Origin: Rikenellaceae bacterium
Lineage (GTDB): Bacteria > Bacteroidota > Bacteroidia > Bacteroidales > UBA932
Assembly: GCA_900771005.1 (NCBI GenBank)
Contig: CAAGMI010000329.1
Location: forward strand, 1 to 64,000
Length of the DNA stretch: 64,000 nucleotides
Reading direction: 5' to 3'
Part shown: positions 25,400 through 34,882 of the stretch, piece after piece
Layout of the letters: the number at the start of each line of letters is the position of its first letter
How positions within the stretch are numbered: position 1 is the first letter of the stretch
Notes under the pieces: model-generated
What the model was told of the DNA's origin: nothing
Seen by the model: the letters and a program-made list of their open reading frames with translations, nothing else
The model's database searches: none
Program-made: the position numbers and the translations under genes

Positions 25400-25430
25400 T
25401 TTGTATTGTAGAGAATTATGACTAAATTTG
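25400..25430 (+). promoter_or_regulatory. secA promoter
   Basis: TTTG at 25400-25403 and TAAATTTG at 25423-25430 are 19 bp apart, a full consensus match. The predicted start near 25436 leaves a leader of about 54 bases before the secA ATG at 25490. Confidence 0.75.
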
Positions 25431-25489
25431 CTTGATTTGGCGACAAGTTGGCCGCTGAATACTTAAATGATTAAAAATTAATTAGTTAT

Positions 25490-28400
25490 ATGTCACTACA
25501 AGGAGTTATCAAGACACTGTTCGGGTCAAAGCAGGACAGGGATTACAAGGCTGTGAAACCTATTCTGGACAAGGTCCTTGCCATCTATCCACAGATAGAC
25601 GCGCTTTCGGATGACGAGTTGAGGCAGCACAGCGCTGCTCTCAGGGCTAAACTTCAGGAGGTTGAAGAGCCTTTCGAGAAACATAGAGAGGAGATCTGGA
25701 AGCAGGTGGATCAGGATATTCCTATATCTGAGAAGGAGAAACTTGCCAAGGAGGCTGAAGATTCTGTCAAGGAAGAGGACGAGGCGATAGAGAAGGCCCT
25801 CATGGAAATATTGCCGGAAGCATTTGCGATCGTGAAGTCAACCGCAAGACGCTTTGCCCAGAATGAGACGATAGAGGTTACGGCAACGCAGTTCGACAAG
25901 GATCTCAGCATCAAACATGATTTCGTTGAGATAAAGGGTGACAAGGCCGTATGGCGCAACCATTGGCAGGCCGGCGGAAATGAGGTGACCTGGGATATGG
26001 TTCATTATGACTGCCAGATTGTAGGTGGTATAGCCCTGCATCAGGGAAAGATCGCGGAGATGGCCACCGGTGAAGGAAAGACACTTGTCGCCACCTTCCC
26101 TGTATTCTTGAATGCACTCGCAGGCAAGGGCGTCCACGTCGTGACTGTCAATGACTATCTGTCCAAGCGTGACTCGGAGTGGATGGGCCCTCTGTATATG
26201 TTCCACGGACTGTCAGTCGATTGTATAGACAAGCATCAGCCTAATACGGAGCAGCGTCGCAAGGCATACAACTGTGATATCACTTTCGGTACCAACAACG
26301 AGTTCGGTTTTGACTATTTGCGCGACAATATGGCCATAACCCAGGAGGATATGGTTCAGCGCAAATTCCATTACGCCATAGTGGATGAGGTGGACTCCGT
26401 GCTTATCGATGATGCGCGTACCCCTCTGATCATATCAGGACCTGTCCCTAAGTCGAATGACGACGCTCAGTTCATGGAGTACAGGCCTTATGTGGAGAAA
26501 GTTTATCAGGCACAGCGGGCTCTCGTGAATCAGACTCTCAATGAGGCAAAGAAGCTTATCGCGGACGGTAATGAAAAGGACGGCGGCACACTGCTTCTCA
26601 GAGCCCACAAGGGACTTCCGAAATATCAGCCGCTTATCAAGTACCTGAGCGAACCGGGCATCAAGGTGATTCTCCAGAAATCCGAGAACTATTATATGCA
26701 GGACAACGAGAGGGAGATGCCTACTGTTACGGACCCTCTGTATTTCGTCATAAACGAGCAGCTGCATTCAGTGGATCTTACTGATAAGGGCCACGACGTG
26801 CTTGCCACCGCAGTCGGCGACGATAATTTCTTTGTGCTTCCTGACGTCGGTTCGAGGACTGCCGAGATTGAGCATTCTGAGGCCAGTCTTGCTGAAAAGC
26901 AGGAGCAGAAGGATGCGCTTCAGGAGGACTTCTCTATCAAGAGCGAGCGAGTACACACTGTTATCCAGCTCCTCAAGGCATATACGATGTTTGAGAAGGA
27001 CGTCGACTACATCATAGTGGAAGGCAAGATCAAGATTGTGGACGAGCAGACAGGACGTGTGATGGAGGGACGCCGTTGGAGCGACGGTCTCCATCAAGCT
27101 ATAGAGGCAAAGGAGAACGTTCAGGTCGAGGCCGCAACCCAGACTTTCGCTACCATCACCCTCCAGAACTATTTCCGTATGTATCATAAGCTCTCCGGTA
27201 TGACCGGAACGGCCGAAACTGAGGCAGGTGAGTTCTGGAGCATATATAAGCTTGACGTGATGACCATCCCTACGAACAAGCCTGTTATCAGGGAGGATCA
27301 GGATGACCTTATATATAAGACAAAGAAGGCCAAGTACGCCGCTGTGATTGACAAGATAGTGGAACTCTCCGGCGCAGGGCGTCCTGTGCTTGTAGGTACC
27401 ACGGATGTGGAGACATCCGAGCTCCTGAGCCGAATGCTGCGTATGCGTGGCATCAAACACAATGTGCTGAATGCCAAGGAGCATGCGCGTGAGGCGGAAA
27501 TCGTCGCTCAGGCGGGACAGAGTTCAACGGTTACCATTGCTACCAATATGGCCGGCCGTGGTACTGATATCAAGTTGAGCCCTGAGGTCAAGGCTGCCGG
27601 TGGACTTGCGATCATTGGTACCGAGCGTCACGACTCACGTCGTGTTGACCGTCAGCTCAGAGGCCGTGCAGGCCGTCAGGGTGATCCTGGAAGTTCACTC
27701 TTCTACATATCCCTCGAGGACAAGCTTATGCGACTGTTCGGCTCGGAGAGAATAGCGAGCATGGTCGACAAGCTGGGAATGGGAGAAAATGAGGCCTTGG
27801 AGAGCAGTATGTTGTCCAGCGCCATCGAGAAGGCTCAGAAGAAGGTCGAGGAAAACAACTTCGGCATCCGTAAGCGCCTTATCGAGTATGATGACGTGAT
27901 GAATTATCAGAGATCGGCCACATATGCTATCAGACGTGACGCCATCAATGGAGACAAGGTTGACATTGACCTCCAGAACATGATGATAGATTCATCCTCT
28001 CTGCTTGTTGACAGTTCCGAAGGCATGTCCTTCCAGGATTTCAGCGAAACTGTGATGGCTCAGTTCTCGATAGAGCCCGGATTTGATGCCGGATTCTATT
28101 CAAAGGCGAATAAGGATGAATTGGTGAAGGCCCTCAAGGATCATATGTATGAGTCATACCGTCGCCGTATGGATACTATGGTCGAGAAGGTTTATCCTAT
28201 CATCAGACAGGTTTACGAGAAGCAGGGAAACATCTACCAGAACATCGCCATCCCTGTGTCTGACGGCCGCAAGCAGATGACGATAGGAGTGAACCTTGAA
28301 AAGGCCTGCGAGAATGAAGGTAAGGAAGTTTACAAGACTCTTACGAGAAATATCATACTCTATCAGATAGATGAGCATTGGAAGGAGCATCTCCGAGAAA

Positions 28401-28762
28401 TGGATGACCTGAAACAGAGCGTTCAGAATGCGACATATGAGCAGAAGGATCCTGTAGTAGTATATAAGCTGGAAGGATACAACCTGTTCGCACAGATGCT
28501 TGAGTCGCTCAACCGTGACGTGCTTTCATTCCTGCTGCGTTCATTCGTTCCGCTGCGTGATGCCAACGAGCAACCTCAGAGGGCAGCGGAAAAACGTACG
28601 GATATGTCCCAGATGCGTACTCAGCACAATGATTTGAGCACCAACGGAGAGCAGAAGGCCAACACTCCTGTCAAGGTGGATCCTAAGATTGGAAGAAACG
28701 ATCCTTGTCCGTGCGGAAGTGGCAAGAAGTATAAGAATTGCCACGGAAAAGGGATTGTATAA
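25490..28762 (+). CDS. secA: Preprotein translocase ATPase SecA
   Basis: This is the motor ATPase that drives unfolded preproteins through SecYEG. The 1090 residues include the Walker A region EMATGEGKTLVATFPVFLNA near 190, the DEAD-like VDEVDSVLIDDARTPLIISG, and the RGRAGRQGDPGSS motif of the second helicase half. The last residues (KIGRNDPCPCGSGKKYKNCH) form the zinc-binding SEC-C motif used to contact SecB or ribosomes. It is longer than the about 900-residue E. coli protein because of charged inserts typical of Bacteroidota. It is an essential housekeeping gene with its own strong promoter, and the bactofilin gene follows 17 bp later. Confidence 0.98.
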   Translation: MSLQGVIKTLFGSKQDRDYKAVKPILDKVLAIYPQIDALSDDELRQHSAALRAKLQEVEEPFEKHREEIWKQVDQDIPISEKEKLAKEAEDSVKEEDEAIEKALMEILPEAFAIVKSTARRFAQNETIEVTATQFDKDLSIKHDFVEIKGDKAVWRNHWQAGGNEVTWDMVHYDCQIVGGIALHQGKIAEMATGEGKTLVATFPVFLNALAGKGVHVVTVNDYLSKRDSEWMGPLYMFHGLSVDCIDKHQPNTEQRRKAYNCDITFGTNNEFGFDYLRDNMAITQEDMVQRKFHYAIVDEVDSVLIDDARTPLIISGPVPKSNDDAQFMEYRPYVEKVYQAQRALVNQTLNEAKKLIADGNEKDGGTLLLRAHKGLPKYQPLIKYLSEPGIKVILQKSENYYMQDNEREMPTVTDPLYFVINEQLHSVDLTDKGHDVLATAVGDDNFFVLPDVGSRTAEIEHSEASLAEKQEQKDALQEDFSIKSERVHTVIQLLKAYTMFEKDVDYIIVEGKIKIVDEQTGRVMEGRRWSDGLHQAIEAKENVQVEAATQTFATITLQNYFRMYHKLSGMTGTAETEAGEFWSIYKLDVMTIPTNKPVIREDQDDLIYKTKKAKYAAVIDKIVELSGAGRPVLVGTTDVETSELLSRMLRMRGIKHNVLNAKEHAREAEIVAQAGQSSTVTIATNMAGRGTDIKLSPEVKAAGGLAIIGTERHDSRRVDRQLRGRAGRQGDPGSSLFYISLEDKLMRLFGSERIASMVDKLGMGENEALESSMLSSAIEKAQKKVEENNFGIRKRLIEYDDVMNYQRSATYAIRRDAINGDKVDIDLQNMMIDSSSLLVDSSEGMSFQDFSETVMAQFSIEPGFDAGFYSKANKDELVKALKDHMYESYRRRMDTMVEKVYPIIRQVYEKQGNIYQNIAIPVSDGRKQMTIGVNLEKACENEGKEVYKTLTRNIILYQIDEHWKEHLREMDDLKQSVQNATYEQKDPVVVYKLEGYNLFAQMLESLNRDVLSFLLRSFVPLRDANEQPQRAAEKRTDMSQMRTQHNDLSTNGEQKANTPVKVDPKIGRNDPCPCGSGKKYKNCHGKGIV

Positions 28763-28779
28763 AATCTAACTCTTGTGAT

Positions 28780-29175
28780 ATGGCAAAAGAAACAGAACCG
28801 GTTCCAAACATTAACCTTGTAAGCCGAATCGCGTCGTCAGCTATTGTCAAGGGTGATGTGTCTTCGGAAGACGACATCCGCATTGACGGTACTGTGGAGG
28901 GCTCGGTGTATTGCGAAGCCAAGGTAGTCATAGGGGAGAGTTCCTTTGTCAAGGGCGATATCGTATGCTCAAATATAGATATCTACGGTCGCGTGGAAGG
29001 CAATATCTATGTCAGGGATCTCCTTTCTGCCAAGGCCAGCGCCGATATCGAGGGTGATGTCAAGGCCCGAAGGTTCCAGATGGAGATTGGCGCAAGATTG
29101 AACGGGGTATGCAAGATGATAGAGGAGTCCGAGTTTGAAGACGCAGCCTCTTCTGTCATCAAGCCGCTCGTCTGA
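28780..29175 (+). CDS. Bactofilin-family polymer-forming protein
   Basis: The roughly 131-residue protein has the central bactofilin beta-helix: hydrophobic strands alternating with glycines in ISSEDDIRIDGTVEGSVYCE-like turns (SSEDDIRIDGTVEGSV, SFVKGDIVCSNIDIYGRVEG, ASADIEGDVKARRFQME). Bactofilins polymerise without nucleotide and scaffold envelope or cell-shape functions. The start is ATG 28780; the upstream in-frame ATG at 28738 lies inside secA. It probably shares the secA transcript and overlaps the next, oppositely oriented gene by 17 bp at the 3' end. Confidence 0.85.
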   Translation: MAKETEPVPNINLVSRIASSAIVKGDVSSEDDIRIDGTVEGSVYCEAKVVIGESSFVKGDIVCSNIDIYGRVEGNIYVRDLLSAKASADIEGDVKARRFQMEIGARLNGVCKMIEESEFEDAASSVIKPLV

Positions 29176-29527
29176 TATTGAATATCTTCGATACGCTCTG
29201 ATTGTAGCGTATGTCGAAGCAGCTGTATTCCTCGTGCTGATGACGCCCTCTTCTATGGGCGGTTATATATACAGGGTTGAAACCCATTGAGACCAGATCC
29301 TCCAAGGGGATGCTGGTCTTTCCTGTCTCAATAAGGCTTTCCAATATCCTGTAATTGCTGACGAGTGCCGTGATTATCCTGTTCCTCAGTAGTCTTGAGT
29401 CGCTTGCCATCCCATTGTGATACCTGTTCTTGCAGCTTCTGTCGCAGAATTTCTTATCAGTTCTGCCATAGAGTTCTTTTCCGCAGGAGAGGCACCTGTC
29501 CTGTTCTCTTTCCGTCCTGTAACTCAT
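29159..29527 (-). CDS. Small protein with four-cysteine zinc-finger motif
   Basis: The roughly 122-residue product has RCLSCGKELYGRTDKKFCDR then SCKNRYHN near the N-terminus, a CxxC...CxxxC zinc-ribbon/FCS-like finger. The rest (ITALVSNYRILESLIETGKT and SMGFNPVYIT) is helical with no catalytic motif and ends in a short beta-rich tail. Proteins of this layout are found widely in Bacteroidota without known function; nucleic-acid binding is plausible. ATG 29527 fits better than 29557, which adds only a weak extension. It overlaps bactofilin tail-to-tail. Confidence 0.65.
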   Translation of the reverse strand: MSYRTEREQDRCLSCGKELYGRTDKKFCDRSCKNRYHNGMASDSRLLRNRIITALVSNYRILESLIETGKTSIPLEDLVSMGFNPVYITAHRRGRHQHEEYSCFDIRYNQSVSKIFNIRRAA

Positions 29528-29718
29528 GTCTTTTTGTTTTGTAACAAAGGTGCGCACACGTTACGTATGTTCCAAGGTGGTTTCGTAAAAAGTCTTTAAG
29601 AATGTATAATTCCTTATTGCGTTTTTTATTTTTCGTTTGAACCCTTCAATAAGGGCTGTTCCTTTGCATCCGGGACGATGGACCGCGCGGCCTGGTTCCC
29701 GTTTAAACAAAAACTATT

Positions 29719-30066
29719 ATGGAACAACTCAACAGAATCGAACTGAGGGGAAATGTCGGCACCGTGAAATATGTGGCTGACGGAAACCCGCCTTATGCGC
29801 ATTTCTCGCTTGCAACCAGCAAGGCATACAGAGGCAAAGCCGGCGAAGCCATCATTGAAACCACCTGGCATAACGTGGTGGCTTTTGAAGGGAAGTATAT
29901 CAAAGGTCTTGACAAGCTGGAACGGGGATCGAAGGTCAGTGTGACCGGCAGATTGAAGAACAACAGATTTACCGGTGCGGACGGCCTGGAAAAATCAGTG
30001 CTGGATGTCATAGCGAGCGAGCTGACATTCATAGACAGCAGGGAACCGTTGGAATGTGAAATGTAG
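29719..30066 (+). CDS. ssb: Short single-stranded DNA-binding protein
   Basis: The 115-residue protein is one OB-fold SSB domain: NRIELRGNVGTVKYVADG, HFSLATSKAY, TTWHNVVAFEGKYIKGLDKL and GSKVSVTGRLKNNRF are canonical. It binds and protects single-stranded DNA. Unlike housekeeping SSBs it has almost no linker and no acidic DDDIPF-type C-terminal tip, so it should lack the docking site for replication and repair partners. The 190-bp region upstream contains a CCCTT/AAGGG hairpin and no clear TAnnTTTG element. It precedes the pilus operon by 4 bp. Probably an accessory paralogue. Confidence 0.85.
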   Translation: MEQLNRIELRGNVGTVKYVADGNPPYAHFSLATSKAYRGKAGEAIIETTWHNVVAFEGKYIKGLDKLERGSKVSVTGRLKNNRFTGADGLEKSVLDVIASELTFIDSREPLECEM

Positions 30067-30070
30067 ATCT

Positions 30071-31324
30071 ATGCGGCGGGGAATTGTTTGCTTGTTTGCC
30101 CTTCTGGCCTTTCTTCAGTCCTGCTCGACGGGACGGAAGCTGTCCGCCATACGTGCGTCGGAAATTATCCCGGCAATGTCAATAGCGGACGATATCAGCC
30201 CGGAGGAAATGCGGATAGACATACCTCAGAGGGATACTCTTGTAGTAACCGACCCGCAAGGGAGGGAAGTGCTGATAATGCGTGCCATCAAAGACGACAA
30301 CGGCGAGATGGTCGCTACGGAGGAACTGTATCCGGCCTTTGTCTCTGCGTCTTTCAAAAACATAGCTGAGAGGCACGGGATGGTGGACTTGCGATTCAGA
30401 ATCAGCGTTCCCTCATCAATGCAGGATACCAGGTGGCAGATACGCCTGATACCGAGATTGAGTATGTGCGGCAGTCAGCAGGAACTTGAGAGTGTCATTG
30501 TCACGGGGAAAGAGTACAGAAATGCCCAATTGAAGGGATATGAACATTATGAAGCCTATCTCAATGCTATACTTACAAATCCTGATGATTTCCTCTGGGA
30601 CAGGGAACTGAGAATCTTTATGTCCAGAAATGCGGCATTCTCGGATTCTGTGGCACGTGCTCATTATACCGACAGGCTTAAAGTTCTGATCAACGAGAAA
30701 CGGATTGAAGGTATAGATGCGGCTTATCACAGATTCGTAAAAGTCCCTGTGTCGGCAAACGGAGTAAGGCTCGATACTGTGATCAGTGACGATACCGGTA
30801 TGCTTGAGTATGAATACACCCAGACAATTCCTGCCGTTCCCCAACTTAAAAAAGCTGTTGTGGCTTTGTTCGGGTCGATATATGATTCGGACAGGGAGAT
30901 TTACAGAATCATCCCCAGGGATTCCCTCACTTTCTATATCAGTTCCCTGACGTCTCTGGCGGATACTCCTCCTGATGACGCTTCGATGATATATGTGGAA
31001 GGAGTCCGGGCTCTGACGAACAGAGACTATGAAGCTGCTGTCACGCTGCTCAAGGGATATTCTGATTTCAATGCCGCACTTGCCTATGCTTCCATGGATT
31101 ACAATGCATCTGCAATGAAGATCCTTATGAAGCTTGACAGTACGCCCAAGGTTGAATATCTCAAGGCTGTGATATATTCCAGAAGTGATGATGAAAGAGC
31201 TGCAGTACAGTCCTATATGAATGCCTGCGCTCTTGATGGAACCTATGTACACAGGGGTAATCTGGACCCTGAAATATCCAGACTTATCAAAAAATACAAA
31301 TTAAACGACAATGAAAACTTTTAG
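30071..31324 (+). CDS. Pilus-operon lipoprotein with TPR-like end
   Basis: The roughly 417-residue lipoprotein has signal GIVCLFALLAFLQSC with the acceptor Cys near residue 18. The middle part (VDLRFRISVPSSMQDTRWQI, then IRLIPRL, VIVTGKEYRNAQLKGYEHYE) is a pattern I associate with envelope proteins encoded beside type V pilins. Residues after about 310 (DYEAAVTLLKGY, AALAYASMDYNASAMKIL) form TPR-like helical pairs. It overlaps the pilin-like gene by 14 bp. Role inferred: outer-membrane assembly or anchoring of the pilus. ATG 30071 is used because the ATG at 30056 lies inside ssb. Confidence 0.6.
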   Translation: MRRGIVCLFALLAFLQSCSTGRKLSAIRASEIIPAMSIADDISPEEMRIDIPQRDTLVVTDPQGREVLIMRAIKDDNGEMVATEELYPAFVSASFKNIAERHGMVDLRFRISVPSSMQDTRWQIRLIPRLSMCGSQQELESVIVTGKEYRNAQLKGYEHYEAYLNAILTNPDDFLWDRELRIFMSRNAAFSDSVARAHYTDRLKVLINEKRIEGIDAAYHRFVKVPVSANGVRLDTVISDDTGMLEYEYTQTIPAVPQLKKAVVALFGSIYDSDREIYRIIPRDSLTFYISSLTSLADTPPDDASMIYVEGVRALTNRDYEAAVTLLKGYSDFNAALAYASMDYNASAMKILMKLDSTPKVEYLKAVIYSRSDDERAAVQSYMNACALDGTYVHRGNLDPEISRLIKKYKLNDNENF

Positions 31325-32291
31325 TACGTTTGCACTGGTGGCGCTGTCCACCTTGACTATGGCTTCATGCCAGAAGGCAAATCCCGTAGAAACCGTTCCT
31401 GACGGATTCAGGAAGGTGAGATTCACAGTGGAGGGTCTGAACACGAAGCTGACTTCCGCTGACAAGGAAAAGTCCGTGAGCTCAATCCAGGTGTCCGTGT
31501 TTGACAAGAATGGAAATTATGTGACAGGAGGACAGAACAGCGGGAGTACTTTGGAACTTAATGTGCCTGTGGGTGTGGACAGTTTCAAGGTGTGCGCTCT
31601 TGCCAACAGCAAGAATAAGGTTTATGATATCAATACCATACCGTCGCTTCTTGCGTGCAAGTCGGAATTCGGCAAGGCTGACGGACTGCTCGAAATGTTC
31701 TCTCTCCAGGAGGATGCAAAACTGGAAAGCGGCTCTACCTGCTCGCTTAAAGTGAAGAGGTTCGTGGCAAAAGTGGAAATTGATGCGGTTAAAGACAGTA
31801 TTTCATATGATCATACACTTTCACTGGATAGGATTTACCTTATCAATGTAGGCGCCTCCGCCGATTTTAAGTTCAATGCTGATCCGTCCGGAATGGTGTA
31901 CAGGCAGCTGGGTGGATTCGATCCGTCCGAGACAGATATCGTTGCCTTTACAAAAGATACGGTCGGCCATGCATTCTCCGCTGGAAAGTTATACTCAACT
32001 CCTCATTTCTTCTATTGCTATCCTAATCCTACCGTAACGGAAACCGGCAGCGCCAGATTCACGAGGCTCGTGGTGGAGGCGACTCTCAATGGATCGAAAT
32101 ACTATTATCCTGTCAATATTACCGGAGGCGGTGAAGGGATATCCTCAAACAAACTGTATAAGGTCTCTCAGATGACTATTACCGGACCTGGAAGCCTCAG
32201 CCCTGATACGCCGGTGTCAAAGCAGAACCTTACTTTCAATATTGAGGTGCTGGACTGGGATAACGGTACCAGTCAGGCGGTCGTGATCTGA
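31311..32291 (+). CDS. FimA/Mfa1-like pilin lipoprotein
   Basis: The 326-residue protein has a lipoprotein signal with lipobox MASC (Cys near 20), followed by GFRKVRFTVEGLNTKLTS, the first beta strand of type V pilins. VSSIQVSVFDKNGNYV, LNVPVGVDSFKVCALANS and CSLKVKRFVAKVEIDAV are the usual alternating blocks. Known type V pilins are secreted as lipoproteins and polymerise by donor-strand exchange after an arginine-specific protease removes the N-terminal part; R-K-V-R near residue 38 offers candidate sites. The C-terminal NLTFNIEVLDWDNGTSQAVV resembles the donor strand. Probably the major or an accessory subunit. Confidence 0.75.
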   Translation: MKTFSTFALVALSTLTMASCQKANPVETVPDGFRKVRFTVEGLNTKLTSADKEKSVSSIQVSVFDKNGNYVTGGQNSGSTLELNVPVGVDSFKVCALANSKNKVYDINTIPSLLACKSEFGKADGLLEMFSLQEDAKLESGSTCSLKVKRFVAKVEIDAVKDSISYDHTLSLDRIYLINVGASADFKFNADPSGMVYRQLGGFDPSETDIVAFTKDTVGHAFSAGKLYSTPHFFYCYPNPTVTETGSARFTRLVVEATLNGSKYYYPVNITGGGEGISSNKLYKVSQMTITGPGSLSPDTPVSKQNLTFNIEVLDWDNGTSQAVVI

Positions 32292-32293
32292 TT

Positions 32294-33070
32294 ATGTTGA
32301 AAAAGTGCATATGCGTGGCAGCCCTCGTGCTGCCACTGCTTTCCTGCTCTGTGAAGGATGACAGGGGAGACTGCCCGTGTCATCTCCGGCTTTCCTTCGA
32401 CCCGGAGGTGGAGGGGAACCTGGTGCTGACAGTGAATGAAGCGGGCAGGAGAGTGTTTTACAAAGAAAATATCCTTTCCGACTCTGATGGGGAATCGCTG
32501 GAATATGATTTTATCCGCGGCAACTATGCCATCAGCGTATATGGTTCGACTGCTCAGGTGACTGATGATATTATGCACATCAAGCCCGGTCAGCAGTCTG
32601 ACAGCATATATGCCTGGACAAGCGGTAAAATGAATACCAATCTGGAAAATCTTGAAATCCGTCCTGAACTTCATAAGCAGTTCACGACAGTTTATCTGTC
32701 AATTGCTTCCAGGAGTGAATCGGATTACAAAGTAATAGTCTCGGGCGGAGTGAACGGTATGGATATGGCTTTCCTGCGTCCTCTTGAGGGTGAATTCGCC
32801 TGTCTGGCAACCCGTTCCGATGACTGGTACTATACCGTGAGACTTCCAAGGCAGTTGGAAGATTGCAGCGGCAGCCTGTATGTCGGGATATATTCAGGAG
32901 CTGAACTGGTGTACGAATATCCTTTGGGTGCAGCCATAAAAGAGGCCGGCTATGATTGGAACGATGAAGATCTGGAGGATGTGTACGTCAGCGTTGATAT
33001 CGATCTGGTCAAGGTCAGTGTGGGTGTCGGTGACTGGGAAAACGGAGGTGAGAATTCTTATAATTTTTAG
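32294..33070 (+). CDS. FimB/Mfa2-like pilus anchor lipoprotein
   Basis: The 258 residues start with a lipoprotein signal (VLPLLSC) followed by SVKDDRGDCPCHLRLSFD, a close match to the FimB/Mfa2 family N-terminus. VRLPRQLEDCSGSLYVGIYS and VSVDIDLVKVSVGVGDWENG continue the family beta-sandwich. Such proteins remain lipid-anchored, start the pilus and limit its length. The gene lies 2 bp after the pilin-like gene and 3 bp before the tip-like gene. Confidence 0.8.
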   Translation: MLKKCICVAALVLPLLSCSVKDDRGDCPCHLRLSFDPEVEGNLVLTVNEAGRRVFYKENILSDSDGESLEYDFIRGNYAISVYGSTAQVTDDIMHIKPGQQSDSIYAWTSGKMNTNLENLEIRPELHKQFTTVYLSIASRSESDYKVIVSGGVNGMDMAFLRPLEGEFACLATRSDDWYYTVRLPRQLEDCSGSLYVGIYSGAELVYEYPLGAAIKEAGYDWNDEDLEDVYVSVDIDLVKVSVGVGDWENGGENSYNF

Positions 33071-33073
33071 ACT

Positions 33074-34882
33074 ATGCGTATCAAGATCTTTATTATGACA
33101 GCCGCAATGGCTGTGCTCGTATCCTGCAATCTGCAAAACGATTTGCCATCCATATTCAGGAGTGACGATGCTGTGGAGCTTGAAGTGGATATGGTTTCCG
33201 AAAACGTGACAAAGAGCAGTGTCCGCGGCGATTATGGAAAGGTACAGGACTGGAATCTCTTTGCATACCTTGACGGGAACCTGGTCCTGGAACATTATTC
33301 CGGGAATGGGGACAGGATACGCCTGATCCCCGACTGTACATATCATTTCTATGTTCTTGCGAATACGGGTGAAGTCCATGCTCCGTCCGATGAGGATGAC
33401 GTGGAGGCACTCGAGTATAGGGTGGAAGGAAAAGAAGATGTGGAGAAACACGGCATCCCCATGTGCTGTATGAAGGAATATTCAGTTAAGGGAAAGGATA
33501 AAAGCATATCGTTCGCGCTGACAAAACTTGTTGCCAGGTATGACCTGGAAATCGATTTGTCCGGTCTGGAGAAGACCTCCTTCGAACTTTCTTCCGTAGC
33601 GATATGCCAGTCTGCGCTGAACATATTCCCGTTCAGAACGGGTAGTGCGGCAACGGAAACCGGTGATTTTGATTTTGCTTCTTCTGAAGACGTAAATGTC
33701 CTTCGTGCCGGAGGGACAGTGTCTTTCTATATGCTTGAGAACTGTCAGGGAGCGCTGCTGCCCGGAAACGATGACGAGTGGAAGAAGGTCCCCGAAAACA
33801 TAAGAGGGAAGGAATCCCTTTGTACTTATCTAAGCGTGAGAGGCGCTTGGGAGAAACCCGGACAGACGGCGGATGTGGAATACAGGATGTACTTGGGAAA
33901 AGATAATGTGTCTGATTTTGACATAGAGAGGAACAAGGCCTATTCCGTTACGCTTTCACTTACTGACGATGGCGCTTCCAGGACCTCGTGGAGGGTGGAC
34001 AAGACAAATGTCAAGGATTTGACATTCCTCAGATTCGCCAAAAGCAGGATGAGGGTTTTCTATACGGACAAGTCTGAGAGAGCCATACGTATCATCGCAC
34101 GTCCGGAGGGTGTGGGTTTCAAACTGCTCTGGGACCGGGATGAAGCCGATGACAAAAGAGTGATTATAAGAAGTGACGGAAACTGTCTCTATGCCAAAGC
34201 TCCAAATGTGTTTTATGAAGATTCCATCAAGGTTTACCTATGCACGGAAGACGATCGGGTGATGGACGTCGCTACAATACACGCTGTGTCGGGCGAGTAT
34301 TATTCTTATTTTCTGGATGAGGGTATTATTGTGGGGCCCGGCAGGCAACTGTATCCGGAGATGCGCTATGGGCCTAACCTGAGTACTGCAAGAGCCTGTA
34401 CGCTGTTGTCTTCCGACAATGAGGATGTCGTCCGCGCAAGCATAGACAAGAAATCGGATCCGTTCGTAAGGTTTGATGCGGTAAGCCCGGGACTGACGAC
34501 CATAAGGATGGATAACAGTGGATTCGAGGAGACGGTCAATGTGTATGTGACTCCAGCCGTATTGTCCTTTGAGGGAATGCCGTCCTCCGGACAGACATTT
34601 GAAATGAAAGTGGGGGAATCCAAGACTTTCCATCTTTCCACATACCCTGTCAATGAGCAGGAATCCGCGATAAGGGTATCTTCCGAAGGATCTTCGATAT
34701 ATGTCTCGGATATCTCACCGGGCACCGTGGAACATTATGGAATCGATGATGTGGATTATGGGACGATGTACAAGGGCGTTGACTTTACTATCAGGGCCAA
34801 CAGTACGGGGACTTCAGTCGTCAAGTGCAGCCTTGAGCACCCTTCTTTCCAGTCTTCCTTCTATGTTAAAGTCAGTCGCTGA
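33074..34882 (+). CDS. Large type V pilus tip-like lipoprotein, DUF4906-like
   Basis: The 602-residue lipoprotein (signal AMAVLVSC) has an N-terminal pilin-like half: VTKSSVRGDYGKVQDWNLFA, LIPDCTYHFYVLANTGEV and ISFALTKLVARYDLEIDLS. The last about 180 residues contain two bacterial Ig-like (BIg2-type) segments: ATIHAVSGEY...IIVGPGRQLYPEM and PAVLSFEGM...FEMKVGESKTFHL. This size and layout suit a tip adhesin or accessory subunit at the end of the operon. Its stop overlaps the arginase-family gene by 11 bp tail-to-tail. Binding target unknown. Confidence 0.65.
   Translation: MRIKIFIMTAAMAVLVSCNLQNDLPSIFRSDDAVELEVDMVSENVTKSSVRGDYGKVQDWNLFAYLDGNLVLEHYSGNGDRIRLIPDCTYHFYVLANTGEVHAPSDEDDVEALEYRVEGKEDVEKHGIPMCCMKEYSVKGKDKSISFALTKLVARYDLEIDLSGLEKTSFELSSVAICQSALNIFPFRTGSAATETGDFDFASSEDVNVLRAGGTVSFYMLENCQGALLPGNDDEWKKVPENIRGKESLCTYLSVRGAWEKPGQTADVEYRMYLGKDNVSDFDIERNKAYSVTLSLTDDGASRTSWRVDKTNVKDLTFLRFAKSRMRVFYTDKSERAIRIIARPEGVGFKLLWDRDEADDKRVIIRSDGNCLYAKAPNVFYEDSIKVYLCTEDDRVMDVATIHAVSGEYYSYFLDEGIIVGPGRQLYPEMRYGPNLSTARACTLLSSDNEDVVRASIDKKSDPFVRFDAVSPGLTTIRMDNSGFEETVNVYVTPAVLSFEGMPSSGQTFEMKVGESKTFHLSTYPVNEQESAIRVSSEGSSIYVSDISPGTVEHYGIDDVDYGTMYKGVDFTIRANSTGTSVVKCSLEHPSFQSSFYVKVSR

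Noticed and set aside
26768..27484. Minus-strand open frame within secA
   Set aside because: Antisense to conserved SecA motor sequence with no independent evidence.
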